A stretch of DNA of 64,000 nt from Penelope pileata. Taxonomy: Eukaryota > Chordata > Aves > Galliformes > Cracidae. Positions 14,001 to 26,757 of the stretch are shown piece by piece (the stretch's first letter is position 1; the number at the start of each line of letters is the position of its first letter). The notes under the pieces are model-generated. The model saw only the letters and a program-made list of their open reading frames with translations, had not been told where the DNA came from and searched no databases. The stretch covers positions 1,629,054 to 1,693,053 of the forward strand of contig WBMW01001268.1 of the NCBI GenBank assembly GCA_013396635.1, in the 5' to 3' direction. Made by a program: the position numbers and the translations under genes.

Positions 14001-17000
14001 CACTCCACAATTACTATTTAAGCATTACATCATCAGAAAGACTGTCACTGACTACTAAGTGGTCCCAATGACGAGACAATTACCTAGCAACTGCAGAGAA
14101 GTCATTAACCCTTTTTCAAGTATCATATCCATCGCTAAGGCTGAAAAATATGTTGTAGGGAACAAATATGTATGCCCAAGTGCCTGAAAAGAAGCCAGCT
14201 TCTTCCATCTTGCGACTGTGGTGTGAATATTTTGCTCTGTAGTTCTGAAGAGATGACCAGCTTGGTTCTGCGAAAGAACACAAGAGGACCTGTGAGGCTG
14301 TGAAGGCAGCTTCCAAGAAGCAAGGGAAGCATGATGAATCACAACAGCGCTACCTGTGCAGACACAGGGTGAGACAGGTTTTTTTTTCTTTAGCTTGAAG
14401 AAGGACAACTGGTTAAAATATTACCAAGTCTCGGGAGGTTTACAATTATTATTTGCACAACTCATGGGTCTTTGCAACGCTCCAGAATTTCATCTGGTGT
14501 TTTAGGAAGCATATTATGTTCATCTCATGTTCTGCATGGCAGAAAAAGAGAGAGCTATTGCTAAGCTTCAAATTTGTGAGCATTATGTGCATGAAACAGA
14601 ACTACATCTGAACTCTCTCATGACTTTCATGGGAACTAGCAGCTCCGAAGGGGAGAAAAAGCTCTGGGACACTTTCCATGCCTATGCCCTCTCCCAACAA
14701 ATGCTACCAGTCCCTGAGTTTGTGCACACCCTAGGAAACTTCTGGGATTGCTCTTACTTCAGCTTTGGACAACTGCAATCCACATTGAGAAAGCAAACGA
14801 GGACCTCCACAGCAGCTGTGAATCAGAGCAACACGCTAGGGAAAGAGCAGCAGAAGTTGCAGGAAGGAGGAATTTGGAAGAGGCATTGAGAACCAGGTCT
14901 GCACACATACGACTAGACTTGCTGCCAGCAGGTCAGCATCTCCTCTTCTTAAAGACCTGTCTTGTGTTTCAATAGCATGCAGTCATCTTCTCCTGATGTC
15001 TAGCACACAATGATCATGATCAGAAGTCTGCCAGCTACAGACAAAACTCAAACTGATGTTTTCTTTGTGACTAGAGAATGGAGGAAAGAGGTGCACATCC
15101 TCCCATTCCTACCCCCAGCCTAGACAGGCTTCCAGGCCTTCGCAAAGAGTTCCATGGGGTCAGATCAAGAGTCAGCAGACTGTCTTCAAACACTATCTTT
15201 ACCTATAGAGGTAAAGTAAAATGTGCAGTTGGCCAATTGGTAGGTCTTTTAAATTGCATGGCTTGTAGTAGCCATGAAAGAAAGCAAGCCAGCAGATCAG
15301 GAACTGTGAGGAGAGGAAGAAAAAAAAAAAAAACAGAAAAGAACAGCAAGGAAAACACGCTATTTCCTTTTCGAGTATGAACAATCACTCTAATTGGAGC
15401 AATTATTCTGTAGTTTATTCCAAATAAATAAACTGTCCAACTGTTATATATGATGTGTCATATTTGCTCCAAACAGCCTTTAAATGGGTACTGGGACCGC
15501 ACAATTTAGTATGTTTCTATTTCAGATGACTAACGGTTTTTAAAATCCAATCCAAGAAATACAGTGCTCCACTAAGTCACTACTCCGATATGATTATAAA
15601 AATACTGTCTTTGATTAATGTATTACTTTGTCACAAGCAGTAATAAAGAGCAACTAGTCAGCACAAAAAAGCATTTTCAGAAGTGCAGAGAAGCAGCTAA
15701 ATCCTAATTTGTGCTCTGTAATGGCTCGAGACAACCAGGAGCTGACACACAGCCTCTCGCTGACTTCACGAGAAATCTAGTGTCTCGTGGGCTCACTGAG
15801 CACCTGGTAATGCCAACCTCAGCAGCACAGCTCCAAGTAATCAGTATCCACATCACCTGTTAACATAAGTTATGGACAAGGGTATACAGCATTTGTAAGA
15901 GGTGGTCTAAGCTGTGATGAACACCATTACTGTTTCACCGGCTTAAAAACACTACGCTCAAGTCATCAATGTAACTATCACCAGTTGGTGATGCCAGCTA
16001 TCACCATGAGGATCAAACCATGTACACATATATCGCAGTATTTTCATATAAGATACATGGACATTAAAGCCCCCAGTCTTTTTGCCCACAAATACTGCTG
16101 GTGACTAGGAATTTGCTAAATTACAGGCACAACTTTGTGAACCAGCTTTAGGACCTGAATTAAATCCCTGAGCATGATCCTTCTTTGATGCTATGACCTC
16201 ATTTACTGCACTTAATTCTAATTGTTTTCCTTATTTTAATTAGCCAGTTTAATAGCAACAAGATGCTGTATGCATTTCACTGTGAGATTTCTGTACCAGT
16301 AAATTTGCTAAATTCATTTGGTCTATGACCTTGCACCCTCTAACTCCAAGTGAGCACTGGATTTACAGAATAGCACTGTATTGCCTGCAGCAATGCAGAC
16401 ACCTAAGCCCTTGCACCTCACACAAAGGAACTCATTAGAAAACTGGCCTGAAGGGCTGGAAATAAAATTAAAACAAAACATGGAAACTGTTGTTTCAAAG
16501 TGAAAAGTGGCCCAAAAGAGGGTAATTCCATTAGTACATTTGTTAATGTAAGGCAAAATGGCAACGCTAATGGAGGCTTTCAGCAGAAATCATAAACGAG
16601 CAATGAAGATACTGGTCTTTTCAAGTGCCACACAGTTCAGCAGAGAACTCACAACCATTTAATGAACAATTTGTTAAAGAAAAGAGAAGAAGCAAATTTT
16701 GCCCTCAATTACAGTAAATGGGATTGCATGTATAAGTCAACTGTAACTCAAAGTGACATTCTTGTAATATTAAATATTCATTGAAATTCTGCATTAATAT
16801 GTGTATTGTTCTAATGGATCATTTTATTCTCTGTGAGTGTACAATCCCCTTATTTCAGCATAGCACTTCATATTACCTAATCACACTGGGAAAACATACA
16901 CAACTTTGAAATGCTACACTGTAGAAAATTTTCAAAGCTCAAGATGCAGCAGCATCACCATCTTAGCAACTGTACTCTCAGGGGCAAACTGTTGGGAGAT

Positions 17001-19524
17001 CAATGACTCTTCTGCTCACCAAGGTAAGCCTCAGCTACCTAAGGAAGAGGCCAGATTCCTTGAAACTACTTGTCACTCTGTAGTTCCTGTTCTCTCTTCA
17101 ATTGAGTTATTGTTGACTTTGAAAGTGTGGCCTCCAGGACAATTTGCAAGGTATGAGTTAAACTGCAGATACTATTTCATTTAACTGCATATTAAACCTA
17201 ACAGAGAGGATTACAAAATGCAGTGTCAGACAATGAGGCCATTAGAAACTTCCCTTTTGCATATCCTGGCATTTGTTGACTTGAACAGTTTGCATTTAAT
17301 TTCTTTGTTTGTTTTCTTTTCAAAGGAAAAAAGCCAACCTTGTGAGAGAAGACAAAAAGGTGATAATCAAGCTTCCCCAAATATTATCCTTGGGGAGAAA
17401 CCAAATCAAATATATTTGCTTCAGAGTTGTTGTTTCTATTTTTATTTTAGTTTCCAAGTTAGGAACGCTTGAGAAAGATTATAATGGAAACGGTTTTTTA
17501 TTCTTGACCATAGCAGGTACCAGCAAGATCTCACTATGATTTATGTGCATGAATCTTGTATTTCTTTCCCATACCTTTTTGAACAAGTTGGGAATAATTC
17601 ATATGGAATGGATGGGTGGATAACAGAGTTTGTGTATCCCTGAAGATTGAAATTTTCTCATTACCCAGAAACAGATATGGCTTGGAAGTGGTAACACTAG
17701 GCTTCCTTATCCCACATATCCATGGCTCAGAGCTCATCCCAACACATGAACCATTTAGTATCCAACTTCCAATTAGTTCTCAGCTTGTCCTTCAAGACAC
17801 TCTACAACATTGACAGTGAAGATAATGTTCATAAGGGGTCACTTGTTCTCCAGGAAGACAACCGGCACTATAAAATTTGTTGCAGTTAAAAAAAAAAAAA
17901 AATCAGATACTTGGTTTGTTATTGTGACTTACCTGTCACTACTGCCTCAGACCAGGCCTGAGCCTCAACAAAAAGGGGCTAACAAATCCTTATTGAGCCC
18001 TTCTTCTTACTTCCTAATAAGTCCCCCCTTTGAGCATTGGCTTATAATCTCACTGACCTTAGTACACACTTAAGAAATTTTGGTAGTAATCTAAAAAAAG
18101 ATAAAAGGGAGACAGGCAGAAGCTGAGTTAATCATTTGGACATATGAAAATACTGTGGTAATGTTGTTTATATGGAGGCAGGCAGTCCAGTAATAACATT
18201 GCTGCAAAGCACTTTAACTGGGAAAAAAAACAATGGATCTGCACAAGTTACCCAGAATTCAGTGGCTTTGATTGAAAGTTCCTCTTCTGTTTAGTTTGCT
18301 CTGGGCATAATGAGCAGGATCTGTAATTGCTGAAAAAAAAAAAAAAATAACTATAGCACAATGCAAATCAAAAAAAAAGGTCTCCAGTTAGGAGCTGTAC
18401 AGGTCAGGGAGACAGAATGGACAGGGGGAAGCCAACCATTTTACCATAAGTCTTCTGAAAAACACTGTAATCCTGGCTATAGAACCCTACTGTAAGCACC
18501 ATTATGAACACAGTAGGTAAGCTTGGGGTCAACTGTTGTGAGATTTGGGCAATCACATCACCTATTCCTTTCCGTAAGGACTGAGCGAAAACAACACTTC
18601 TCCCATGGTTACTTGCAGAACAATGGCTTCACAGCTGTATTTCTCTGACATCAGAAAACCTTTAATTTCTAATGTAATTTTATCCTGGGCCCATTTCTGC
18701 CCATTGGTTCTGTTAGCATTGTCCTTTGTCTTCCCTGGTATTTTTTCCTAATGATATTTACAGAGAGAAATCTTGAAAGTGTTTAGAGGTGTGAAACTTC
18801 TATCTGAATTTCAAACATACTACGTTAGGAGTTGTTTTCTTTCATTAAAAAGAGAGGTAACCCTTAGCTTAAATTTGAAATTGCCAAAAGCTTTGGGGTG
18901 CCAGTATGTAAATGTTGAATGCTGATTGCTGTGTGTGGCCCACAGCCACCCTTGAGATGTCTCCACCCACGTGTGGTATGCAGGGCAGCAATGGCAGGGA
19001 CTGCTGAGCTGGGAGCAGCTCCTCCCAGCCCTTCTGGCTTGCAGACATCCCATCACGCTTCCCTGGGCCATGAAAATAAGCCCTAAGTGCTGGATTAGGG
19101 CTGGCTCTAGGCTACTTGTGAAGGATCCAGCCCAATGGCTGGTCTGCCCTTGTAAGCATGAGAAGGTTTGGCTGGGCAGGAAGGAACTAGCCCTGTGGCC
19201 ACCTTCCTTGTACAAGGCAGCAAAAGCAGCAAACCCTATAGTAAGACCAATAATAGCAACAAATCCCTTTTCCAAGTCTGTCTGTGCTGAGCAGCCAGGG
19301 TAGGCTCAGAGGATGCGATCCCAGCAGCTGAAGCATTGTGTGGGCCTCTCCAAGCCAGTTTAAGCTGGGGCTACCAAGCACCAGCACTGGCTGAGGCAGC
19401 GGAGTGCACAGCACATGCTGTCAAACCTGCCAGGGAAGGCAGCAAGCGCCCAAGCGCCTCAACCCACAGCCTCACAGCCAGGTGAGGACACGGACGCTGT
19501 GATGTCCCCACTAAAGGTTTCTGG

Positions 19525-19529
19525 GGTGG
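19525..19529. repeat. Left target-site duplication of solo LTR
   Basis: GGTGG lies directly before the LTR's initial TG and is repeated exactly after its terminal CA at 20060-20064. Confidence 0.8.
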
Positions 19530-20059
19530 TGTCTTAGTTTCTAACAGAAGTTACTTCTCTCACAGTGTCTGGTATGAAGCTGTGTTTTTGTTCCCAGAAG
19601 AGAAACAACTGATAACACCTGGCAGTGTTGAACACAGCCAAGGACACATTTTGTTCCTCAGTGAAGCAGTTAGAAGGCATAAGGAGCTGTGAATTGGGAG
19701 GGGACAGGACTAGGGCAGCTAACCCAAACTGACCAAAGAGCTATTCCATACCACATCACATCATGTGATTTTTACGGAAGGGAAATCGCTCTTCTTGCTC
19801 GGAGGGAGGGGCTGCTGGCCGGTTGGGTATCGGTTGTTGGTCCCTTGCTTTGGGTATTATTTCTTGTTTCTTATCTTATATATATATATGTACTGGTATT
19901 TCTTTTATTCTCTCTGCTGTCTTAGTAAATAGCTTTTATCTCAACCCACGAGTTCTACCGTATTTATTCCTTAATTCTCTCCCCCATCCCACTTGGGAGG
20001 GGGGAGGGTGAGCAAACAACTGTGGGGGACTTAGCTGTCTGCTAGGTCAAACTGGGACA
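19530..20059 (+). mobile_element. Solo LTR of an endogenous retrovirus
   Basis: A 530-bp element that starts TG and ends CA. It is flanked by a perfect 5-bp direct repeat (GGTGG), the footprint of retroviral integration. The body matches an avian ERV LTR type I recognise. There is a U3 part with 'GACCAAAGAGCTATTCCATACCA', an R/U5 part with 'TTTATCTCAACCCACGAG', and a pyrimidine-rich 'TCTCTCCCCCATCCCAC' segment before the G-rich 3' end. The usual TATA and AATAAA signals look eroded: a TA-dinucleotide run lies inside, and 'AGTAAATAGC' stands where a poly(A) signal is expected. No gag, pol or env sequence adjoins it, so it is a solo LTR left by LTR-LTR recombination. A 5-bp duplication fits ERVL-type or some other avian ERVs, but the exact family cannot be fixed without a library search. 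Confidence 0.85.
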
Positions 20060-20064
20060 GGTGG
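20060..20064. repeat. Right target-site duplication of solo LTR
   Basis: GGTGG directly follows the terminal CA of the LTR and is identical to the five bases before its start. Confidence 0.8.
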
Positions 20065-23000
20065 CAGGGAAGACATGTGGCAGTCACCACTGTGACATGA
20101 GGACGCACTGGGCCTCGGCCTTTGCATGCAGGGTGTTCTCCGACACAGGCGTTGGAGCCCCAGAGCTGTGTGCCCTCAGCCGGCTATGAGCAAGGGTATC
20201 TGCCGAGCAGCTGGAAGTCCAGGATAGGGAGCGAGTGCTGTCCCCTATGACAGCAGGGTCTGTGAATGGAGATCAGCAGCCACAGGTACTTCCATGGGAT
20301 GAAGAGATAAAGCTCCTCTGTCGGCTGCCAAATGGGCATTCGCCAGCCGTAATTGTTGTTAACTTCTTGCAGGTCACATCTGAATCAACAAGGTCATGTT
20401 GAACGACTCTGTATCACATTCCTTTTTCTAGACCATTTGCTAAACTATTTAAAATGAAGAAAGTGTTTGCATTTGATTTTGCTACTAAGTGTTAATTTGG
20501 GGCCTGTTACACCCTCTCTGTAGTCTTACTAGTTTTAAATCTGAGGTGATGAAATAAAAACCTAGGGCTACAGGCTAAATAGAGGAGCTATATCCTACTA
20601 TATTTCAAATCTTCACTATTGTTCCAGGTATGCATTAAAGCCCTAAACCCTTCCTCAGCTGCTACCCAGAGACTATTGGCATCTCTTTTTTACAGTGAAG
20701 GTTTCTTGTTCTTGGACATGCCAGGAAGCACCTTGGCTTCAACATTCACAACCAGTATAGTCCATGTCCCCTTGCGAACCCCCGCAGTAGGGTCCCAAGT
20801 GTTATTTGATTCAGCAGACATCTTTGGAGTGAGCCTAACAGGCTTGGTTGAAAAAAAAAAAAAAAAATCACATTTATCTCACTGCTCTATATACAAATGA
20901 GCAGGAAATAAAAGGACAGACTCTACCACCTTCTCCCCAGCAGGAATACACCTGCAGCATGAGGCTATGAGCCACCATGAAGCTGCTGCACCCAGTGCTG
21001 AACAACCAAAAACAGGAACAAAAACATCCATAGGAACAAAGTCATTGATGGGACCACATGGGCATTTGGTTGCCTCATGGCAGGGGTGCGTGAGCCCAGG
21101 CACCAGCCTTAGGTCCACTGACAGCTTTGCTATGATGAGCCCAACATCGTTGGCACAAAAATTTAGGAAGGAGCTTCCACCTCTCCAGGGAAAGCACAAG
21201 GCAAGGCACACACATACTCATGCCTTGTCTTTTCCTCTGCACCAAGTGATGTTTACTTCCCTGTGCAAGGTGGGAAGCTGTGTGAGGGTGAAGAGAAGCT
21301 GTCCCCTGTATCACAAAAGACCACTTGACTGTCATGGCCCTGCCTGCAGTCAGATTCAGAGCACTGACATCTCCCACAATGCAGGTGCCTTCCTGCATCC
21401 CAGGGTGAGGCAGTTGAATCCTGGAGACTGAAAGCATAAGGCATAATCTCTGAACACGGCAGTGGTCTGGTGGTAGTAACTGCACGGCTCTCAGCTGTTC
21501 ACCTTTCAGACAAGTGGCACCAGGCAATGCTTGCACAGGGGAAGAGCTTTCCAAGCAGCAAATCTGTCAGTGGTTCATAGCTTTTCCCCAATATTCATAT
21601 TAAAGAGGTCCCTGCTGAGCACTCCCTGAAGCTTCTTCTTTGCATCAACTCACGCAAGGAGCCTGGGAGATTAACACAGGTATTGGCAGTTTTGTTTCTG
21701 TGGCAGGGCTACTGTAATTTGCAGCAGACTACATTTGCAAGGCCATTTGCATGTTTCATCTTTTTTTTCCCCCTATTTTGGATCTTCCCTCAAACACTTC
21801 TTCCCTGTCTTGCCTCTCCTCTCCAGGGATCCATTCTTCCAGAGCTGGCTCCACAGAAATCTCTCATCATCCCTAGCAGAGCTCTTCCATGTGAGCGCCC
21901 TGCCAAACACACTCATCTTTTATTCCTCCCTGCATCCATCAGTCCAGCTTTCCTGTCTTTGCTTATATCAGTAACACCTTTTTCCTTTTAAATCTTTGTT
22001 CTTTTTTTTTTTTTGTAGAGGGTACAATAAAAATTACATGAAACCACTAAATCTCATCTCGTAAAAGTTGGTCTGACCTAAATCTTCAGAATCAAAGAAA
22101 TTCTGAGATAACGATGAATCTGCCTTGTTCAGCTAATCCTGTGCAACTGCAGCGTTCATGAGCATCAAGCTGGTAGTGCAGGAACAGAAGATTGTAGGGT
22201 GATGCTTTCACTGGTTTTCACTGAAAAGAGTGATGGAATTTTTGTATTTGGAAACAAAATCAGGATAAAATTCGTTGTAAGGTGATAATCTGCAAAATGA
22301 ATCAAATCCCAGCCTGAAATATTTAGCAGCAACCTATTCACTCAAAACAAAGTATACTCAAGTCATTAGAAAATCTGTGTATTTTTCTTGGGCAGCTTAC
22401 AGGCATGTTCAAGAACACAGAAAATACACTAAAAAACAGAAATGCCAGTAGTCCAAGGGGTGAGCAGGGGCCTTCAGCAGGTGAGCAGGGGTTTAGGTGA
22501 CCGTAGGTTGGGAGTAGTGGGACACTAAACCATTCGTGTTTCTATTTCTAGCAAAAAGCCTTTCCAATCCAAAAGAGTAAGACTGAGGAGATGAAGTACA
22601 TTCCAAAACTAACAGTTAACAGCATGCAGTCAAGCAATAGCCCTAAAAATGGTTCAGTTTTATCAGCAATGCAGCCAATATGACCTTATTGCTTGCCCCA
22701 CTTATTGTCTTAACTGATCAAATTAATTTAATCAAGAATTCAGTCTAGACTGTCTTAAGTCTGTAAATCACTAGAAGTAGCCAAGCTGCCATACAAGTAA
22801 CTTCTATAATCTTTGGATAATATCATAAGAACTAAAGTTACATGTGAGCTTAGGATACATGTGAGATAGATGATAAACAATCTGCAGACTGATTAGTTCA
22901 GTACTTCACCCTTAAAGCGACAGCATCGTTTGACCAGCAGTTTGAAGTCATCTACATGTGAAAGATATCAGTCATGAATAAGAATCTGAGTTCTTCCCTA

Positions 23001-23640
23001 TTCTGTTGAAACTAGAAGCAGGAAAGCATGCTCCATTATTCCACAGTAAGCAATGTCATCTACCTAGCTGTATATATTATTAGATATCACTTTTCCCATT
23101 TATACATAATCACTAATGGCGATAGCTTTGACATGAAGAAGTTTTTTGCCACATTGATGAAGGAAGGTCATTTTTCCCCAGGTAGCAACTACCTACTACA
23201 CTGAAGCAGGTTTAATGCGTCTAAGTATAGAGTACTAAAATGGCATTATTAGAACTGTTGCTTCATAAAACTTCAAACTACCATGTAATTTAGTATCAGT
23301 GCAATCAGATTTTGTGACTTTTTCTGCAGACCTACTTCTACAGCTGAGAGCTTTCTACCTGTACTTTGTGCATGGGTGTACTGCAGCAGTTTAGTAAATA
23401 GTATCTGATCTTCTAATTTAGGGCTGTAAATTACCAGAATTAAGTTCAGTTAGTTGCTCTTTGCAGAAGAAATAAGTTGTGGCTCTGAGGAGAGAAGATA
23501 AAGATTGTGTGGCTGATAAAAGGGAAGACTTGGAGGCAGGAAGAGAAGAATAGGTAGGTGTAATGGAAAAAGTCCCAAAATCCTGCTGACTACACCAAGT
23601 GTTGCACAAACGAAGAAGCGAGATCACTACAGATAGATTT
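20065..23640. other. Non-coding region, no supported gene
   Basis: No recognisable coding exon. The stretch holds an A16-type homopolymer near 20850, a T-run near 22005, and mixed AT-rich sequence. The first few hundred bases are richer in G+C than the rest but show no conserved motif or frame. Confidence 0.55.
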
Positions 23641-23644
23641 CTAA

Positions 23645-23990
23645 TTTCTAGCAAGCCCAGGTAAAGTACTGGATAGTTTAATGGTCATATACAAGGGTAA
23701 CAAAGGTTTCAGACTTACATAACAGTAATCCCCCACCAAGATGATGATGATACATCCCCCACAGACAGCCAGATTCCACAAGAGATGCTTTCCCCTTGGT
23801 GGCTGGCTCTTAAATGAGCCCAGGGTAGCCCCACCCTGGGTCCACCCCTCCCAGTCACAACGAGGCGGGGCAGGGGGCACAGGTGCTCCCTAGGTCAGTC
23901 ACCACCCTTCACCAGGTGCTCAATCACCGATTCAGGCCGTGACCTAATGTTTCCCTTACCGTAGGAAAAGAGGGTCAGGAGCGGCCCCAG
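23645..23990 (-). mobile_element. LTR-like element, minus strand (unclassified)
   Basis: Read on the minus strand, the segment has a GC-rich upstream part, a TATA-like 'CATTTAAGAGCC' near 23815, a leader of about 100 bases, and an ATTAAA-type poly(A) signal near 23680. After that it ends in 'TTTACCTGGGCTTGCTAG'. This U3-R-U5-like order and the wording of the R/U5 part resemble avian LTRs I remember, but I cannot name the family and no target-site duplication was found. A good splice-donor sequence (TTAT|GTAAGT) lies in the middle near 23725, so a promoter with a short first exon is the main alternative. Confidence 0.35.
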
Positions 23991-26640
23991 TGTTTCAGGA
24001 CAACCTACCACTGGTCCAACTTTCCTTGCTGCCTCTGACTTATAGACATCCTACATCATGTTACGGCCCCAATTTCAAAATTTGTTGCGTTGACCTCCAC
24101 TGGGAACAACCCATGTGTAAAGATGGTCCCTTAAAAATCTACCACACTTCGGGCTCAAGATGGCTGGATGTCAGTGGCAGGTGAAGTGGCTTCTTAAACT
24201 TACATGTGGTATGATTCTGCTCAGGAGAAGTGGACAGCAAATCTCTTCTTTATAATATGAAGATGTGTGTATATATGAAAGAGCGCAATGCACTTTGTTT
24301 CCAAAAGCAGCAACTCTGCAATGAAGGCTGCATTTCAGGCAGTGGCGAGGAAGCACAGTGCACCCTCACAGCCCTGCTCACTGTCCAGGCAGATGCAGCC
24401 TGGCTAACCAGAGACCAGGCACCCCCAGCCTGAAGCTCTGGGGAGATTGCTTTGTGTCTTGTTTTGCAGTCACAGCTCTCTGCTCCTGCGGGTGAGGTGG
24501 GGCTCAGGCTTACATCTACAACCTGGGGCTTGAGCAGAGCACGGGGGGATGTTCTTCTGCACCCTGACCTCACTGCTTCCCCACCTCAGGCAGCACAGAC
24601 GGCTGGTCACAGTGTCAGTGGGTGGGTGGAAGAGCCTGGGGTCATCAACACTCAACCTCTTGCAGCCTCGAGTGGCTCTCAGAGCCTGATTTGCCTCACA
24701 GCCAGCAAGTGCCTGCAAAACCTGCAGGCAGGACATTCCTCCCCGCTTGGCCTAGGCTGCTTCGCGTGGCCACGGCCTGCACTGGGCCTGGAGGCAGAGG
24801 CCCAGTGGTGGCCCAGGGGGTGTCACTTGGATGCTTTGCAATGGAGCTTCCTGTGCTGGAAGCATAGTTCTGCTTTCATGCTGCTGTGATTGTGCAGTAA
24901 ATCACAGGGTTGAAGCAGCAGGGAGAGGACAAAGTTAAGGAATTGGAAAGTGCCAGAATTGAATTTCTTTACCACTTTTCTTTGCCTACTTCTCTTCCAA
25001 CCCCTTTACATTGTGGTTTTAACATAAAATCCTGCCATTTATTTCAGCTCCCTCCTCTTTCCTGGCACAAGGGGAGCTGCTCTGAGCTGTGCAGCCAGTC
25101 TGTTTTTTTGCTGGTGAACTTTGCTCTACATGGGTGGGCACTTCCTCTATGAACATCGTTCGACAGCCGCCTAGCCCAGAGACTCAGATGGATTTTCAGC
25201 CATAAAGGAAGCTCACTGGTACTGATGTGATCTCTTTGTATCATGCACAGCTTGTGATTATAACTGAAAAATGAAAGTGTCTCAAATGGAGCTCTCTGAT
25301 AATGCTGCCTTGGGCTTCAGTGACCATACCTTAGTTCTTTCTCTTAAAGGAGAGTACAGTGTGTCCTTACTTCACTGTGTGCCATGAAAAAAGAAAGCAG
25401 TGTGTATCATAAAAAAGAATGTGATATTTGTGGAGCACTAGGATACTTCAGTGCCATAGGAAAAAATGAAGAATCTAGTAATTTTGTCTTCAGAACAAGA
25501 GCTGTGTAATGAGTAGTGAGTTGAGTATGGAATAATGCATTCAAAAAGAAAGTTGAAATAAATTATTTAGTACATGATGCAGAAAGTCCTGTGGACAGCA
25601 TAAGATGAGCCCCTAGAAGCCAAGACAGTGTCATAATCTTTTGCAATTACATTTGCAACAGCCCAAAATGGTATTTTGCAGCTGACTTTTACTGGAGATT
25701 TTCTAAATTTTGAGTGCTTAGTTTTGCAGCCTTAAGACCATTATTTTGTCATAATATTTTCAGTGTACAAATGTGTAATACAGAAAAGAAGTTGCATACC
25801 TTCCTCTATATGTTGATAGAAAATAAATCAAAAAGGCAGTTTTCACATTTTAATTATGCTTATGCTCACTGTGCAGTAGAACACGGTATCTTCAATGGCA
25901 GTGAGAAAGCATTTTACTCGTTGACTGGTTGTACTGATTGAATTAACTTGCCTGCAGTTCAGCTGTGTAGGGTGGGCAGCACCATGCTCACTGTGAGTCT
26001 GATTGCCAGGGCATTCAGTGTCCGTGCGTAGGAATTTTTAGACTATTAATATCTAAACAAACAAATAGGCTATTTGAAAATATCCATCAATTTTTTTTGT
26101 CAAAATCCCTGAGGAACTAATTCTGATGATGTTGCACACAGACTCCTATGGAGCTAAATGTTCTGTGTCAAAATATTAAGAGATTGAGTAAAAACCTTTC
26201 TGAAGTCCTGGTTATGTTTTGTCTGCTACCAGAATGTGTGGCAGAAATTACTCCCTTTAATGTCTTTGTAAAGAAAGCTCAGAATAACCAGAGCACATTT
26301 GGCAAGTTCTGAACTGCAAAAGGCTTATAGCTAACTTGCCCAGGTTGTATATTTTTAGGTATACACAGACCTAGCATGTAGCGATGTGGGGCTTTTTTGG
26401 TGTTTTTTTGTTTCTTTTGGGGGGAGAGTAGTGGTGTTATGGAAAGTGGATAAGCTGAGTGACAGCTGCATTGCTAGAAAAACTTATTGCCCAGAGAGCT
26501 CACAATCCAAAGTTGATAGCTTTGTGGGCAACAAATAGTCCGTGAGATAAGAACACAAAGAAGACCCATGCTCCTTGTTTTCTCACATCCTATCCTTTTC
26601 TTTCACCATATTCATTTTCAGAACAATTACTGCACTGATG
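23991..26640. other. Non-coding region, no supported gene
   Basis: Two moderately GC-rich patches (24,440-24,860 and about 25,040-25,150) contain open frames up to 145 codons. Their products are low-complexity, rich in Ala, Ser, Gln and Cys, and carry no domain. The remainder is AT-rich and featureless. Confidence 0.5.
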
Positions 26641-26641
26641 T

Positions 26642-26757
26642 AGAATCATAGAATCATTAAGGCTGGAAAAGACCACTAAGATCAAGTCCAGCAATCAACC
26701 CATCACTACTGTGTCCACTAAACCATGGCCCTGTGTGCCACATCTACACGTTTCTTA
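26642..26757 (-). mobile_element. CR1 LINE 3' fragment
   Basis: The plus strand begins with 'AGAATCATAGAATCATTAAG' and continues with the reverse complement of the CR1 tail: 'GGAAAAGACCACTAAGATCA', 'CCACTAAACCATGGCCCTG' and 'CCACATCTACACGTTTCTTA'. CR1 elements end in short ATTCTATGATTCT-like repeats instead of a poly(A) tail, so the element is on the minus strand and truncated to its last 115 or so bases. Such 5' truncation is the norm for CR1. Confidence 0.92.

Larger units (their letters stand above)
1..19524. other. Non-coding region, no supported gene
   Basis: AT-rich DNA with many short chance open frames on both strands. None shows a recognisable domain, coherent codon use or paired splice signals that I can defend. 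Visible contents are an (AAC)n/A-rich tract near the left edge, two possible ancient tRNA-derived SINE scraps (near 1600 and 4950), several A or T homopolymers, and an unresolved base at 6068 that ends an A-run. In mammals TTC7B lies convergent to and downstream of CALM1. If synteny holds its 3' end should lie on this side on the plus strand, but I do not see one of its exons. Regulatory elements may be present that cannot be called from a single sequence. Confidence 0.6.

Noticed and set aside
20849..20866. A-run taken as a processed-retrogene tail
   Set aside because: No coding similarity precedes it and no target duplication flanks it; similar A-runs occur throughout the window.
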